Counted from the stretch's first letter, positions 35,725 to 45,100 are shown. The stretch: DNA of 64,000 bases from Hydrogenophaga sp. (GCF_030373225.1 NZ_JAUCZG010000014.1:1-64000); one strand, 5' to 3'. Program-made: numbers and translations. The notes: a model not told the origin generated them from the letters alone.

Positions 35725-36279
35725 ATGACATTCCAGGTCGTTGCCATTTCAGGCAGCCTTCGCAAGAACTCCACCAACACCATGGCGCTGCGCGCCGCAC
35801 AGCGGCTCGCACCCGAAGGCATGCAGATCGAGATTGCCGACATTGCCGATATCCCGTTCTACAACGACGATGTGCGCGCCGCCGGTGAGCCCGCCGCCGT
35901 GACGGCGCTGAAGGCGAAGATCGCCTCCGCCGACGCGGTGCTGATCGCAACGCCCGAGTACAACTTCTCGATTCCCGGTGTGCTCAAGAACACGCTGGAC
36001 TGGATGTCGCGTCCGCCCGCACCACCGTTCGACGGCAAGCCGGTGGCCATCCTGGGTGCGAGCCCGGGCCCGGTGGGCACGGCCCGTGTGCAGTACCACC
36101 TGCGCCAGGTGCTGGTGTTCCTCAATGCCTTCACACTGAACAAGCCCGAGGTGTTCATCAACCTGTCGGGAACGAAGTTCAATGCCGACGGCGAACTGAC
36201 CGACGAGACCACCGCCCGGTTCATCGGTGAGCAGCTGGTGGCCCTGCGCACGCTGGCTGAGCGCGTCGCGCCCCGCTGA
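35725..36279 (+). CDS. NADPH-dependent FMN reductase (ChrR/YieF type)
   Basis: A 184-residue flavodoxin-like oxidoreductase. VVAISGSLRKNSTNTMAL binds the FMN phosphate, ATPEYNFSIPGVLKNTLDW is the family signature, and GASPGPVGTARVQYHLRQVL lines the flavin. Members reduce quinones, chromate, azo compounds or supply reduced flavin. CAGGACACC precedes the ATG at 35725. It is 26 bp after the Bug gene and likely co-transcribed. Confidence 0.9.
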   Translation: MTFQVVAISGSLRKNSTNTMALRAAQRLAPEGMQIEIADIADIPFYNDDVRAAGEPAAVTALKAKIASADAVLIATPEYNFSIPGVLKNTLDWMSRPPAPPFDGKPVAILGASPGPVGTARVQYHLRQVLVFLNAFTLNKPEVFINLSGTKFNADGELTDETTARFIGEQLVALRTLAERVAPR

Positions 36280-36362
36280 GGCCCACCCAAACCCCCGTGA
36301 CAGCGCAGCCGGCAGCGGCTGACTAAGATGCCCGGGTCCATTTGAAAACACCGGGAGACACC

Positions 36363-37385
36363 ATGTTCGACACCGCGATCGCGGGCAGCCTGCCCAAACC
36401 GGCCTGGTTGGCCGAAACCGAAAAACTATGGCCGCAATGGAAGGCGCAAGGGCCGGAGCTGCAGCAAGCCAAGGCAGATGCCACCCTGCTGTGGATCAAG
36501 GCACAGGAAGATGCGGGCCTGGACGTGATCGGCGACGGCGAGCAGGCGCGCCAGCACTTCGTGCACGGCTTTGTCGAGCAGGTCGAGGGCATCGACTTCG
36601 AGCACAAGGTGACCATGGGCATCCGCAACAACCGCTACGACGCCCAGGTGCCGCAGGTGGTGGCACCGCTGCGCCTGAAGGGCCGCGTGCACGCGTTCGA
36701 GGCACAGCTCGCGCGCAAGCACACGAAGAAAAAACTGAAGTTCACGCTGCCCGGCCCCATGACCATCGTCGACACCGTGGCCGACCGTTACTACGGTGAC
36801 AAGGTGAAGATGGCGATGGCGTTTGCCGAGCTGCTCAACCAGGAAGCACTGGCGCTGCAGGCCGACGGGGTGGACATCATCCAGTTCGACGAACCGGCCT
36901 TCAACGTCTACATGCAGGACGCGGCCGACTGGGGCGTGGCCGCGCTCGAGGTGGCGGCGCGCGGCCTCACCTGCACCACGGCGGTCCATATCTGCTACGG
37001 CTACGGCATCAAGGCGAACGTCGACTGGAAGCAGACGCTCGGGGAGGAATGGCGCCAGTACGAGCAGGTGTTTCCGGCGCTCGCAAAAAGCAGCATCGAC
37101 CAGGTGAGCCTGGAGTGTTTCCACTCGCACGTGCCGCCCGAGCTGATGCAACTGCTCGAAGGCAAGGACGTGATGGTGGGCGTGATCGACGTGGCCAGCG
37201 ACGTGATCGAGACGCCTGAGCAGGTGGCCGACACCATTGGTCTGGCCCTGAAGTACGTGCCCAGGCAGCACCTGATTGCCTGCACCAATTGCGGCCTGGC
37301 GCCCATGAGTCGCGAAGTCGCCATGGCCAAGCTCGAAGCGCTGGCCCAGGGCGCCGCACTGGCGCGTCAGCGCTACGGAGCCTGA
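36363..37385 (+). CDS. Cobalamin-independent methionine synthase-like protein (MetE C-terminal family)
   Basis: A 340-residue zinc methyltransferase-like protein containing only the catalytic half of MetE. The start IAGSLPKPAWL, the TLPGPMTIVDTVADRYYG substrate region, DIIQFDEPAFNVY, the Zn ligands His and Cys in TAVHICYGYG, the SLECFHSHVPPEL region (Glu ligand) and the last Cys ligand in CTNCGLAPM are all present. It lacks the N-terminal folate-binding half of full MetE, like core-MetE/YxjG proteins, and may transfer methyl groups from another donor. GGGAGACACC precedes ATG 36363. Followed without a gap by the serine hydrolase. Confidence 0.87.
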   Translation: MFDTAIAGSLPKPAWLAETEKLWPQWKAQGPELQQAKADATLLWIKAQEDAGLDVIGDGEQARQHFVHGFVEQVEGIDFEHKVTMGIRNNRYDAQVPQVVAPLRLKGRVHAFEAQLARKHTKKKLKFTLPGPMTIVDTVADRYYGDKVKMAMAFAELLNQEALALQADGVDIIQFDEPAFNVYMQDAADWGVAALEVAARGLTCTTAVHICYGYGIKANVDWKQTLGEEWRQYEQVFPALAKSSIDQVSLECFHSHVPPELMQLLEGKDVMVGVIDVASDVIETPEQVADTIGLALKYVPRQHLIACTNCGLAPMSREVAMAKLEALAQGAALARQRYGA

Positions 37386-38573
37386 ATGCGCGCACCCCTG
37401 CCCCCCGCCGATCTGGCCGACCTGGGCCTGTGTCCCGACCGCATGCGCCGGCTGGTGGACGTGCTGCAGGCCGATGTTGAACGCGGCCGCCTGCCCGGCG
37501 CGGTGGTGGTGCTCGCGCGCCACGGCCGCATCGCCCTGATGCAGGGCATCGGGCGGCTCGATCCGGCGCGCGACACTCCCATGCCGCTCGACGCCGTGTT
37601 CCGCATCTACTCCATGACCAAGCCCATCGTGTCGGTGGCGGTGATGATGCTGATCGAACAAGGCCGCCTGAAGCTGGCCGACCCGGTGCACCAGCACCTG
37701 GGCGAGTACGCCGGGCAGCAAGTGGCGGTGCCCACACCCGGCGGCGTGACGCTGCGGGCGGTGCAGCGGGCCGCCACGGTGCAGGACCTGCTGCGCCACA
37801 CGGCCGGCCTCACCTACGAATTCCTCGGTGACTCCCCGGTTCAGCAGATGTACCGGCAGTGCACCTTGGGCTCGCGCGCTCGCAGCAACGCCGAGTTCAG
37901 CCAGGCACTGGCCGCGTTGCCGCTCATGGCCGAACCCGGCAGCGAATGGGCCTACAGCCGCGCCACCGACGTGCTGGGCCGCTTGATCGAGGTGATCACC
38001 GGACAGACCCTGGCGCAGCACCTGCACCAGGCCATCCTGGCGCCACTGGGCATGACGGACACCGGCTTCGTGGTGCCCGAGGCCGATCACGCCCGCATCG
38101 CCGAGCCGTTTGCGCACGACCCCGACGGCGGCGTGCCGATGCGGCTGATCGACCCGCGCGAAAACCCGGTGCTGCAAAGCGGCGGAGGGGGCCTGATGTC
38201 CACCGCCGCCGACTACGCACGCTTCCTGCAGTTCATGCTCAACAAGGGTGAACTCGGTGGCGTGCGGCTGCTGGGCCCGCGCACGGTGGACTTCATGACG
38301 GCCGACCACCTGGGCACGATTCCCGGCAGCGATCCGTCGCTGCTGCCGCCGGGCCATGGCTTCGGCCTGGGCTTTGCCGTGCGCACCGCCTCTGGTGTGG
38401 CGCCCATGCCGGGCTCGGTGGGCACCTACCACTGGAGCGGCATCGGCGGCACCAGCTTTTTCGTCGATCCGGCGGAACAGCTGTTCGGTATCTTTCTCGC
38501 GCAGGCGCCCAACCAGCGGGAGCACTACCGCGCGTTGTTCCGCACGCTGGCCTGTTCGGCACTGATCGACTGA
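37386..38573 (+). CDS. Serine hydrolase, class C beta-lactamase/esterase family
   Basis: A 395-residue hydrolase of the beta-lactamase-related family. The nucleophile motif is SMTK (IYSMTKPIVSVAVMM, about residue 78), the Tyr motif YSR in WAYSRATDVLGRLIEVITG, and HWSGIGGTSFF near the C-terminus replaces KTG. No signal peptide, so a cytoplasmic esterase is more likely than an antibiotic-resistance enzyme. It starts immediately after the MetE-like stop. Its 3' end overlaps the convergent DUF2889 gene by 49 bp. Confidence 0.88.
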   Translation: MRAPLPPADLADLGLCPDRMRRLVDVLQADVERGRLPGAVVVLARHGRIALMQGIGRLDPARDTPMPLDAVFRIYSMTKPIVSVAVMMLIEQGRLKLADPVHQHLGEYAGQQVAVPTPGGVTLRAVQRAATVQDLLRHTAGLTYEFLGDSPVQQMYRQCTLGSRARSNAEFSQALAALPLMAEPGSEWAYSRATDVLGRLIEVITGQTLAQHLHQAILAPLGMTDTGFVVPEADHARIAEPFAHDPDGGVPMRLIDPRENPVLQSGGGGLMSTAADYARFLQFMLNKGELGGVRLLGPRTVDFMTADHLGTIPGSDPSLLPPGHGFGLGFAVRTASGVAPMPGSVGTYHWSGIGGTSFFVDPAEQLFGIFLAQAPNQREHYRALFRTLACSALID

Positions 38574-39124
38574 GCGGCCTTCGCTGGCGGCTGCCAGCGA
38601 AAGAACATCGGGTAGACCTTCTCCACCACCGGGCCGTTGAAGTCCCAGGCCAGGCACTGGCCCAGGTGCATCGGCGGGCTGCCATCGGCCGGTGGCGCAA
38701 AAGAGGCCGAGCGGGCCTGGAATGCGGCAGTCGCGAGGTTGAACAACAACTCGCGCAGGTGCGTGCAGCCCTGGATGCCACCGAGGTGGCGCTGGATCGT
38801 GTGGCGCCAGCCCTTGCCCAGCACCTCGCCGACCATGCCCTGCATGGGGAGCATCGCCTCGGGGCACGGCCCGTGCGGATGTGCGTCCATGGCCACCGCG
38901 ATGTCGCGGATCACCATCGTCTCATCCACCGTCACGCGGATGTGCATGTGGTGCACCGGCTCGCCGGCTTCCCAGCGGCGTTCCCCTTCGATCTCGAAGG
39001 CGTGCGGCTTGCTGTCGTGCAGCGTGCCCTCGATGTCCCACAGGCCATCGGCGCGATGGAAGCCGCGGTACTCGACGCGGCGGGTGTGCATGGGGGTGCG
39101 GGGCTGGGGTGCGGGCAGGGGCAA
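38525..39124 (-). CDS. DUF2889 domain-containing protein
   Basis: A 199-residue protein with the DUF2889 features HTRRVEYRGFHRADGLWDIE, HHMHIRVTVDETMVIRDI, GCTHLRELLFNLATAAFQ and CLAWDFNGPVV. A TTG at 39124 is chosen because GGAG sits 8 bp upstream and the N-terminus PLPAPQPRTP fits this family; an ATG at 39091 is the alternative. Family function unknown; the His and Cys pattern hints at metal binding. Last 49 bp overlap the convergent serine hydrolase gene. Confidence 0.82.
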   Translation of the reverse strand: MPLPAPQPRTPMHTRRVEYRGFHRADGLWDIEGTLHDSKPHAFEIEGERRWEAGEPVHHMHIRVTVDETMVIRDIAVAMDAHPHGPCPEAMLPMQGMVGEVLGKGWRHTIQRHLGGIQGCTHLRELLFNLATAAFQARSASFAPPADGSPPMHLGQCLAWDFNGPVVEKVYPMFFRWQPPAKAAQSISAEQASVRNNAR

Positions 39125-39217
39125 AACGGTTTCTCCAACAGGGGCGATGCAAGGTGCAGATTTTCGGGCATGGGAGGCGATGGCACACTGGTTGCCCAAT
39201 CGCCCTGGAGACACGCC

Positions 39218-39733
39218 ATGTCACACGATCACGACACTGCCCACCCGCACCCGCACCCGCACCCGCACGATGTTCCGGCCTGGAAGCACGACGGCGTGCG
39301 CGTGGTGCCTTGCAACCAGCTCGACGGCAACGTGCCGTCGACGCCCGGCATGGACCGCAAGGCGGCGATCAACTTCGCACGCGTGGGCGCGAGCAAGCTC
39401 TGGGCGGGCACGGTGACCATCCATCCCGATGCGAAGACCGGCGCCCACCACCATGGGCCGCTGGAGAGCGTGATCTACGTGGTCAAGGGCCGCGCGCGCA
39501 TGCGCTGGGGCGACCATCTGGAATTCACCGCCGAGGCCGGCCCGGGCGATTTCATCTACGTGCCGCCCTTCGTGCCGCACCAGGAGATCAACGCCAGCCC
39601 GACCGAGGTGCTGGAGTGCGTGCTGTGCCGCAGCGACGGGCAGGCGGTGGCGGTCAACCTGGACATCGAGCCGGTGGAAAAACCCGAACAGGTGCTGTGG
39701 GTGGACCCGACACACCCCACCGGCGCGGTCTGA
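39218..39733 (+). CDS. Cupin-domain protein with His-rich N-terminus
   Basis: A 171-residue single-domain cupin. The metal motif is present as GAHHHGPLESVIYVVKGRAR with the second motif GDFIYVPPFVPHQEIN. Residues 3-17 are an alternating His-Pro/Asp stretch (HDHDTAHPHPHPHPHD) that could bind metal. CCTGGAGACACGCC precedes the ATG. It could be a dioxygenase, isomerase or storage-type cupin; no substrate clue from neighbours (DUF2889 divergent, amidase convergent). Confidence 0.85.
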   Translation: MSHDHDTAHPHPHPHPHDVPAWKHDGVRVVPCNQLDGNVPSTPGMDRKAAINFARVGASKLWAGTVTIHPDAKTGAHHHGPLESVIYVVKGRARMRWGDHLEFTAEAGPGDFIYVPPFVPHQEINASPTEVLECVLCRSDGQAVAVNLDIEPVEKPEQVLWVDPTHPTGAV

Positions 39734-39760
39734 GCCGCACCATCTCCCCGCCCGGTCTGC

Positions 39761-41044
39761 TCAGCCTCGAACCGCCGCTTCGAGCTGCAGCGCTGCGCTC
39801 AGGGCCCTGGCATCGCGCCAGCGCGGCCCGATCACCGTCACACCCACCGGCATGCCGTGGCTGCCCACGCCCGTGGGCACGTGCACGCAGGGCACGCCCA
39901 GCAGGCTCCACATCCGGCTGAAGACCGGGTTGCCGGTGGCGTCCAGCCCGGGTGGCGCCTCGCCGGTGGCGCTCGGCGCGATCAACACGTCCACCTGCGC
40001 GAGCAGGTTCTCGATCTCGCCACGCGCATGGATCGCCAGCGCGTGGGCCGCGGCCAGGCGCTCGCCGTCCACCGCGGCACCGCTGACCAGCAGATCGGCA
40101 AACGCCGGACTGAACAGGCTGGCGTGGCGGCGGCGCTCGGGGGCAAAGGCCGCCCAGGCCTCGAAACCCATGATGTCCATCTGCGCCTGCGCCAGCCCTG
40201 CCCAGGCGCCGGGCACGACCGCCTCGACAACACGCGCGCCGAGCCGGTCGAAATGGCGTGCGGCCACCTGCAGCGCGCGGCGCGCGTCTTCCGAGGCCAG
40301 ATCCCAGTGCGGTGTGTGGCAGATGCCGACACGCCAGCCTTTGACGTCCCCCGTGGGCAAGGCGATGCGCGACAGGGTGCTGACAAAAAACGCCGCGTCG
40401 TCCACGGTGCGGGCAAACACCCCGGCGGTGTCCAGCGTGGGCGAAAGCGACTTGATGCCAGCCATGGGCAGCAGACCGAACGTGGGCTTGTAGCCGACCA
40501 CGCCGCAGTAGGCTGCGGGCCGGACGATGGAGGCAGCGGTCTGCGTGCCGAAGGCCAGCGGCACCATGCCGGCGGCCACCGCTGCGGCCGAGCCGCTGGA
40601 CGAGCCGCCGGGCGTGCGCGGTGCGTCGGCTGCGGCGCGCGGGTTGCGCGTGACGCCGGGCTTGAAGGTAGCGAACTCGGTGGTCACGGTCTTGCCCATG
40701 ACCACGCCCCCGGCCTCGCGCACGCTGGCCACCACGGCAGCGTCCACCGTTGGACGGTGCCCGGCGTAGATCGGCGATCCGTAGGTGGTGGGCATGTCGG
40801 CGGTGTCGATCAGGTCCTTCACGGCCACCGGCACACCGGCCAGCGCTCCCTGAACACCGGCCTGGTCCAGCGCTCTTGCCTGGGCGATCACCTGGGCGCC
40901 ATCAAAGTGCTGCCAGGCCATGATGCCGGGCTCCAGTGCTTCCACGCGTTCCACCAGGGCCTGCGCCACCGACTCGGCGCTGAGGTCGCGCCGCGCCACC
41001 AACGCGGCGATCTCGCGCGCCGTCATGTCATCGATCTTCTGCAT
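39761..41044 (-). CDS. Amidase signature enzyme
   Basis: A 427-residue amidase. The Ser-cisSer-Lys triad is visible: Lys in VPVAVKDLID, the Gly/Ser-rich GGSSSGSAAAVAAG and the nucleophile segment GTQTAASIVRPAAYCG, where the more common GGS or AGS is AAS. C-terminus has GVPCVHVPTGVGSHGMPVG. It hydrolyses amides; substrate cannot be told. Not part of GatCAB because GatB/C are absent. ATG 41044 preceded by GAAGG. Confidence 0.88.
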   Translation of the reverse strand: MQKIDDMTAREIAALVARRDLSAESVAQALVERVEALEPGIMAWQHFDGAQVIAQARALDQAGVQGALAGVPVAVKDLIDTADMPTTYGSPIYAGHRPTVDAAVVASVREAGGVVMGKTVTTEFATFKPGVTRNPRAAADAPRTPGGSSSGSAAAVAAGMVPLAFGTQTAASIVRPAAYCGVVGYKPTFGLLPMAGIKSLSPTLDTAGVFARTVDDAAFFVSTLSRIALPTGDVKGWRVGICHTPHWDLASEDARRALQVAARHFDRLGARVVEAVVPGAWAGLAQAQMDIMGFEAWAAFAPERRRHASLFSPAFADLLVSGAAVDGERLAAAHALAIHARGEIENLLAQVDVLIAPSATGEAPPGLDATGNPVFSRMWSLLGVPCVHVPTGVGSHGMPVGVTVIGPRWRDARALSAALQLEAAVRG

Positions 41045-41236
41045 GCCATGCCTTCATCAAGCGGGCCGGACATCCGACCCGTCAGCCCCGCATTCTGGCG
41101 GCGCAACCGGCCGGATGCGAGCCACTGAGGCGACAAGCTGCGCGGGGGTCTGGTCTTGACGACGGACCGTCGTCACCCTGCCCTCGCCAGGGCGCAGGAT
41201 GCACGGCCTGAAGGCGCAGCTGGCGGGTGAACCGGC

Positions 41237-41575
41237 TCAGCGCGGCTGGCGCTGGATGCGGATCGACTGCACGCTGCCCGATCGGATGCGCACCGTGGCC
41301 ATGAGCTTGCCGGGGCCCCGGTCGTAGATCCAGTCGTCGATCTGCTGGCAGGGCACGGCGGTGCCGGCCAGGGTCCCGGGCACCAGTTCCTTGTTCTGAA
41401 AAACCGGTGCACAGAAGCTGTCCTGCAACTGGGGGCGGCCGCATTTCTGCAGCAGGGATGCACGCGAATCGCCCTCTTCGACCGTGCCACCGCTGCAGCG
41501 CAGTGCATCGGCATGGACCGGCAGCGACAGCCAGACCAGCATGGTCAACAGACCCAGACGACCCCGCAAACCCAT
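41237..41575 (-). CDS. DUF2845 domain-containing exported protein
   Basis: A 112-residue secreted protein. Signal peptide from ATG 41575 to about VHADA, with GGGAGG 5 bp upstream. The mature part has LRCSGGTVEEGDSRASLLQKC, the DUF2845 start pattern, with four cysteines (RC, KC, FC and PC) likely forming disulphides. Function unknown. Confidence 0.8.
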   Translation of the reverse strand: MGLRGRLGLLTMLVWLSLPVHADALRCSGGTVEEGDSRASLLQKCGRPQLQDSFCAPVFQNKELVPGTLAGTAVPCQQIDDWIYDRGPGKLMATVRIRSGSVQSIRIQRQPR

Positions 41576-41659
41576 GCAGACCTCCCTCATGAAAGGGGTG
41601 AAGTGTGCGCCGTGCGTGTGTCTGGATTGTGTGGACGGTTCACATCCTGTCACCCGGCC

Positions 41660-41884
41660 TCACCACAGGGCGGAATCGCGCATGTCCTGGACCTTGCGGC
41701 GGTTGCGGGTGCGCCAGACACTCAGACCGTACGCCAGCGCCACCAACAGCAGCAAGGTGGCGCCCGCCAGTTCTCCCAGGCTCAGGTGGCGACCCAGCCA
41801 GACCGACGTCAGCCACGAGAAGCCGAGCAGGCACGCCGCGATGGCGGCGGCAGCGAGGGCTATGTATGGAAGTGAACGCAACAT
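41660..41884 (-). CDS. Small two-helix membrane protein, hypothetical
   Basis: A 74-residue protein with two hydrophobic helices (IALAAAAIAACLLGFSW and LAGATLLLLVALAYGLSVW) and a basic C-terminus (RTRNRRK). An ATG at 41884 lacks a strong ribosome binding site, but the hydropathy pattern and codon bias support a real inner-membrane protein. No family recognised. Confidence 0.5.
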   Translation of the reverse strand: MLRSLPYIALAAAAIAACLLGFSWLTSVWLGRHLSLGELAGATLLLLVALAYGLSVWRTRNRRKVQDMRDSALW

Positions 41885-42097
41885 GGTCAGGGGGAGCTTG
41901 GGTGTTCTCTGGGGAAATGTGCTGGTGGGGGCCAGCGCGCAACGGGCCGCCGGGCTGCGCGGGATCCAGGGCATTGCATTCTCGCACCAAGGCATCGGCT
42001 TGCGTCACTACACTCTGACCTCCCCGGGTGAGCCGCCGGCCACCTCCACTTCGCCAGAAATGGCTACCAAAGTACGACAAAGGGCGACGAACTCGCT

Positions 42098-42703
42098 ATG
42101 GAAATCCTGATTCTGGTGATGCTGGGGGTCTCGGGTGTGTGGCTGCTGCGCTCGAGCGAACAGAAGCACCGCATCGCACTGCTGGGCAGTTTTCTGGGCA
42201 AGTACCAGATCGAGACCCTGATGGAGAACCTCACACAGGGGTATCTGCGGGCCTTGGGCGAGGACGATCCGGCCCGGCGTGAGCAGATCCTGAACATGCT
42301 GGTGGCCGCAGAGCAGTCGGTGGCGCAGCAGTTCGGCAGTTTTGCCGCCGAGTTCTCCCGCCTTGACGAAGCGCGCACGCGTGTCAGCACGCTGGGCGTG
42401 GCGCTGCCGAAGGCCGCCAGCCTGTTTCCCAAGGCCACGTTCGACGCGCGCGAGGCTTTTCGCATCCACGCCCGCGGGCTGGCCGAAGTGGCGGGCAACG
42501 GGTTGCAGCGCTCGCCCCGCGACAAGGCCTTCACGATGTCGGCCGAGCTGCTGCTGATGCAGCACACCTGTCATTGGTTCTGCCGCTCCCGGGCCACGGC
42601 ATCTGCACGCATGCTGATGCGCCACCAGACGACACACGAACAACTGGTGGCTGGCGTGACACCGGCCACGCGGCGGGACTACCTGGCCCTGACGCAGGCC
42701 TGA
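42098..42703 (+). CDS. Hypothetical membrane-anchored helical protein
   Basis: A 201-residue protein with one N-terminal hydrophobic segment (MEILILVMLGVSGVWLL), followed by long amphipathic helices rich in Ala, Glu, Arg and Gln (LVAAEQSVAQQFGSFAAEFS). It resembles an anchored helical-bundle protein. I do not recognise a family. Convergent with the BLUF gene, 6 bp apart. The start is chosen for the membrane anchor. Confidence 0.65.
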   Translation: MEILILVMLGVSGVWLLRSSEQKHRIALLGSFLGKYQIETLMENLTQGYLRALGEDDPARREQILNMLVAAEQSVAQQFGSFAAEFSRLDEARTRVSTLGVALPKAASLFPKATFDAREAFRIHARGLAEVAGNGLQRSPRDKAFTMSAELLLMQHTCHWFCRSRATASARMLMRHQTTHEQLVAGVTPATRRDYLALTQA

Positions 42704-42709
42704 GGCGGC

Positions 42710-43186
42710 TCAGCCGCGGGCGGCGTCGCCGAGCAGGCCGGCGTCGAGCCTCTGCAGCAACGCGCGCAGGGCGTCGGCGTTCCGGGGGTCTTGGGCGCTG
42801 TCGAGCGCGTCGACCAGCACATCGCGCACGGCCTCGGCCGTGACCAGTTCCATGTCCCAGTCGGGAAACAGGCGCTCGCGCACTTCTTCGCCCGAGGTCA
42901 GCAGAACCACGTTGTGGTGCCGGGGATCCTTCTTGAGGTGCGACATGAGCGCAAGCACGCTGTCTCGCGGGCCTTCGAGCCACTGGAAGAAGATGCCGCT
43001 GCCGAACACCAGCAGGCCGGTGATGCCGCGCGGGGGGTTGCCGCGCCGCGAGGCCGCGATGATGTGGTCCACCGCCGCGGCGCCCACGCCGTCGGAGGCC
43101 TGGCTGCAGTACACGAGGTTGTAGAGCAGCGGCATGCCCTGACCGGACAAGGGTTCGTCGCCATGGTGAAGTGGGTGAGCGCTCAT
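42710..43186 (-). CDS. BLUF-domain blue-light photoreceptor
   Basis: A 158-residue protein with a single BLUF domain (about 18-115) binding FAD. The photocycle residues are present: Tyr26 in LVYCSQAS, Asn50 in RRGNPPRGITG and Gln68 in FFQWLEG (identical to AppA there), plus the Trp/Met of FPDWDMEL. A 40-residue C-terminal helical tail has no output domain, so it must act by protein-protein contact. Only 3 bp separate it from the YebC stop upstream on the same strand, and AGGCTGAGGA precedes its ATG. Confidence 0.93.
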   Translation of the reverse strand: MSAHPLHHGDEPLSGQGMPLLYNLVYCSQASDGVGAAAVDHIIAASRRGNPPRGITGLLVFGSGIFFQWLEGPRDSVLALMSHLKKDPRHHNVVLLTSGEEVRERLFPDWDMELVTAEAVRDVLVDALDSAQDPRNADALRALLQRLDAGLLGDAARG

Positions 43187-43189
43187 TCC

Positions 43190-43903
43190 TCAGCCTCCCA
43201 GCCCGGCGAAGACGTTCTGCACGTCTTCGTTGGCATCCAGTGCGGCCAGAAACGCCTCCACCTCTTCAAGGTGTTCGGCGCTCAGGCTCGCGGGGTCGAT
43301 CGGATTCTTCGGCTTGTAGCCCAGCTTGGCCGACAACACGGTGAAGCCCTGCGCCGGCAGCGCGCGGCTGACCAGATCGAGGTCGGTGGGATCGGTGAGA
43401 AACACGACCACGCCGTCGTCGTCGGCGGAATGGAAGTCCTGCGCCCCGGCCTCGATGGCCGCCAGTTCCGGGTCGGCGCCCGGGGTGGCGGCTTCGGCCT
43501 CGATGATGCCGAGGTGATCGAAGTCCCATGACACGGAGCCCGAGGTACCGAGCTGCCCCTTGCGGAACAGCACACGCATGTCGGACGCGGCGCGGTTCAC
43601 GTTGTCGGTCAGGCACTCGACCATGACCGGCACGCGGTGCGGGGCAAAGCCTTCATAGACGACGTGTTCGAAGTGAACGGTCTCGCCGGTGAGGCCTGCG
43701 CCCTTCTTGATCGCGCGGTCCAGCGTTTCCTTGGGCATGGACACCTTGCGTGCCTGCTCCACCACCAGGCGAAGGCGAGAGTTGGCGGCTGGATCGGCGC
43801 CGTGGCGTGCAGCGATCATGATGTCCTTGGCCAGCTTGCCAAAGAGCCTGCCTTTGGCATTGGCCGCCAGATCCTTGTGCTTTGCTTTCCACTGCGCGCC
43901 CAT
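43190..43903 (-). CDS. YebC/PmpR family DNA-binding regulator/translation factor
   Basis: A 237-residue YebC family protein: start [62 protein letters not shown] and the C-terminal LYKP-like GYKPKNPID. Members act as transcription regulators and/or help ribosomes through difficult sequences. AAGGAATTCCGT precedes the ATG at 43903. The BLUF gene follows 3 bp later and may be co-transcribed. Confidence 0.92.
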   Translation of the reverse strand: MGAQWKAKHKDLAANAKGRLFGKLAKDIMIAARHGADPAANSRLRLVVEQARKVSMPKETLDRAIKKGAGLTGETVHFEHVVYEGFAPHRVPVMVECLTDNVNRAASDMRVLFRKGQLGTSGSVSWDFDHLGIIEAEAATPGADPELAAIEAGAQDFHSADDDGVVVFLTDPTDLDLVSRALPAQGFTVLSAKLGYKPKNPIDPASLSAEHLEEVEAFLAALDANEDVQNVFAGLGG

Positions 43904-44017
43904 ACGGAATTCCTTTGTGTAACGCGCGAGTTTACGCGTCAGCTCAGGGGCGCCATGGCCAGACCCCCCACAAACGCGAGCTGCCCGGCCATGCGCACCT
44001 GGCGGCGCGCATCGCAC

Positions 44018-45100
44018 TCAGATCCTGGCCGCGGCGATGTAGCTGTCGTAACGCCATTCAGAGAAGCGGCTCCACAGGATCTGGTCACGCTGGAAAGCAC
44101 GCATGTCCTGGTGGATCTTCTTGAATTCGGGCGACTTGGCTTCGTGCTCGGCAAACACTTCCATCGACGCCTTGAAGCCCGCATCCATCAGGGCCTTCGA
44201 GAACGGCAGCAGTTTGGTGCCGGCCGCGACAAGGCGCTTCAAGGCCGCCGGGTTCTGCGCGTCGTACTTGGAGGTCATGTCGCGTGCAGCCACGGCACCG
44301 GCAGCCCGCACGATCGCCTTGTTTTCAGGCGACAGGGCGTCGAAGGCCTTTTTGTTGATGAAGAACTCCAGCTCTGCACCACCCTCCCACCAGCCCGGGT
44401 AGTAATAGAACGGAGCTACCTTGTTGAAGCCGAGCTTCTCGTCGTCGAAGGGACCCACGAACTCGGTGGCGTCCAACGTGCCCTTTTCGAGCGCCTGGTA
44501 CACCTCGCCTGCGGGCATGTTCTGCGCAATCACGCCGAGTTTGGCCATGGCCTGACCGAACAGACCGCCACCCAGGCGCATCTTCAGACCCTTGAGGTCT
44601 GACACGTTCTTGATCTCCTTGCGATACCAGCCGCCCATCTGGGTGCCGGTGTTGCCGGAGCTCATGGAAACGATGTTGTACTTGCCGTAGAACTCATCCA
44701 TCAGCTTGCGGCCATTGCCGTGCTCCATCCAGGCGTCCATGTGGCGCGCGGTCAGACCAAAAGGCACCGCGCAGCCGAACGCGAAGATCGCATCCTTGCC
44801 GGTGAAGTAGTACGGCGCGGTTTGCGCCATTTCGATGGTGCTGTCCTGGATGGCATCGACCACTCCAAAGGCGGGCACGATGTCACCGGCGGGATGCACC
44901 GACACCTCGAACCTGCCACCCGAGAGTGCCTTCACCGTTTCGGAGAATTTTTCGGCCGAACCAAAGATGGTCGGCAAGGATTTCGGGAAACTGGACGCCA
45001 GGCGCCAGCGCACGGCGGCCTGAGCGTGAACGGCGGGGGCAATACCGGTTGTCAACACGCCGGCGATGCCGGCGTTCTTGATCAAGGAACGACGATCCAT
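44018..45100 (-). CDS. TRAP transporter substrate-binding protein (DctP family), orphan
   Basis: A 360-residue periplasmic receptor. DRRSLIKNAG is a twin-arginine-type signal, cleaved near PAVHAQA. The DctP fold is shown by WRLASSFPKSLPTIFGSAEKF, FEVSVHPAGDIVPAFGVVDA, the LKMRLGGGLFGQAMAKLG segment with the conserved Arg for the substrate carboxylate, and GTLDATEFVGPFDDEKLG. The sequence resembles TakP-like 2-oxo-acid receptors. AGGAGAATTG precedes the ATG. No DctQ or DctM gene lies beside it, so its membrane partners are elsewhere. Confidence 0.92.
   Translation of the reverse strand: MDRRSLIKNAGIAGVLTTGIAPAVHAQAAVRWRLASSFPKSLPTIFGSAEKFSETVKALSGGRFEVSVHPAGDIVPAFGVVDAIQDSTIEMAQTAPYYFTGKDAIFAFGCAVPFGLTARHMDAWMEHGNGRKLMDEFYGKYNIVSMSSGNTGTQMGGWYRKEIKNVSDLKGLKMRLGGGLFGQAMAKLGVIAQNMPAGEVYQALEKGTLDATEFVGPFDDEKLGFNKVAPFYYYPGWWEGGAELEFFINKKAFDALSPENKAIVRAAGAVAARDMTSKYDAQNPAALKRLVAAGTKLLPFSKALMDAGFKASMEVFAEHEAKSPEFKKIHQDMRAFQRDQILWSRFSEWRYDSYIAAARI

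Noticed and set aside
39242-39265. Hexamer repeat encoding the His-Pro run in the cupin
   Set aside because: A short coding repeat (CCCGCACCCGCA-like), explained by a His-rich N-terminus; not a mobile or regulatory repeat.
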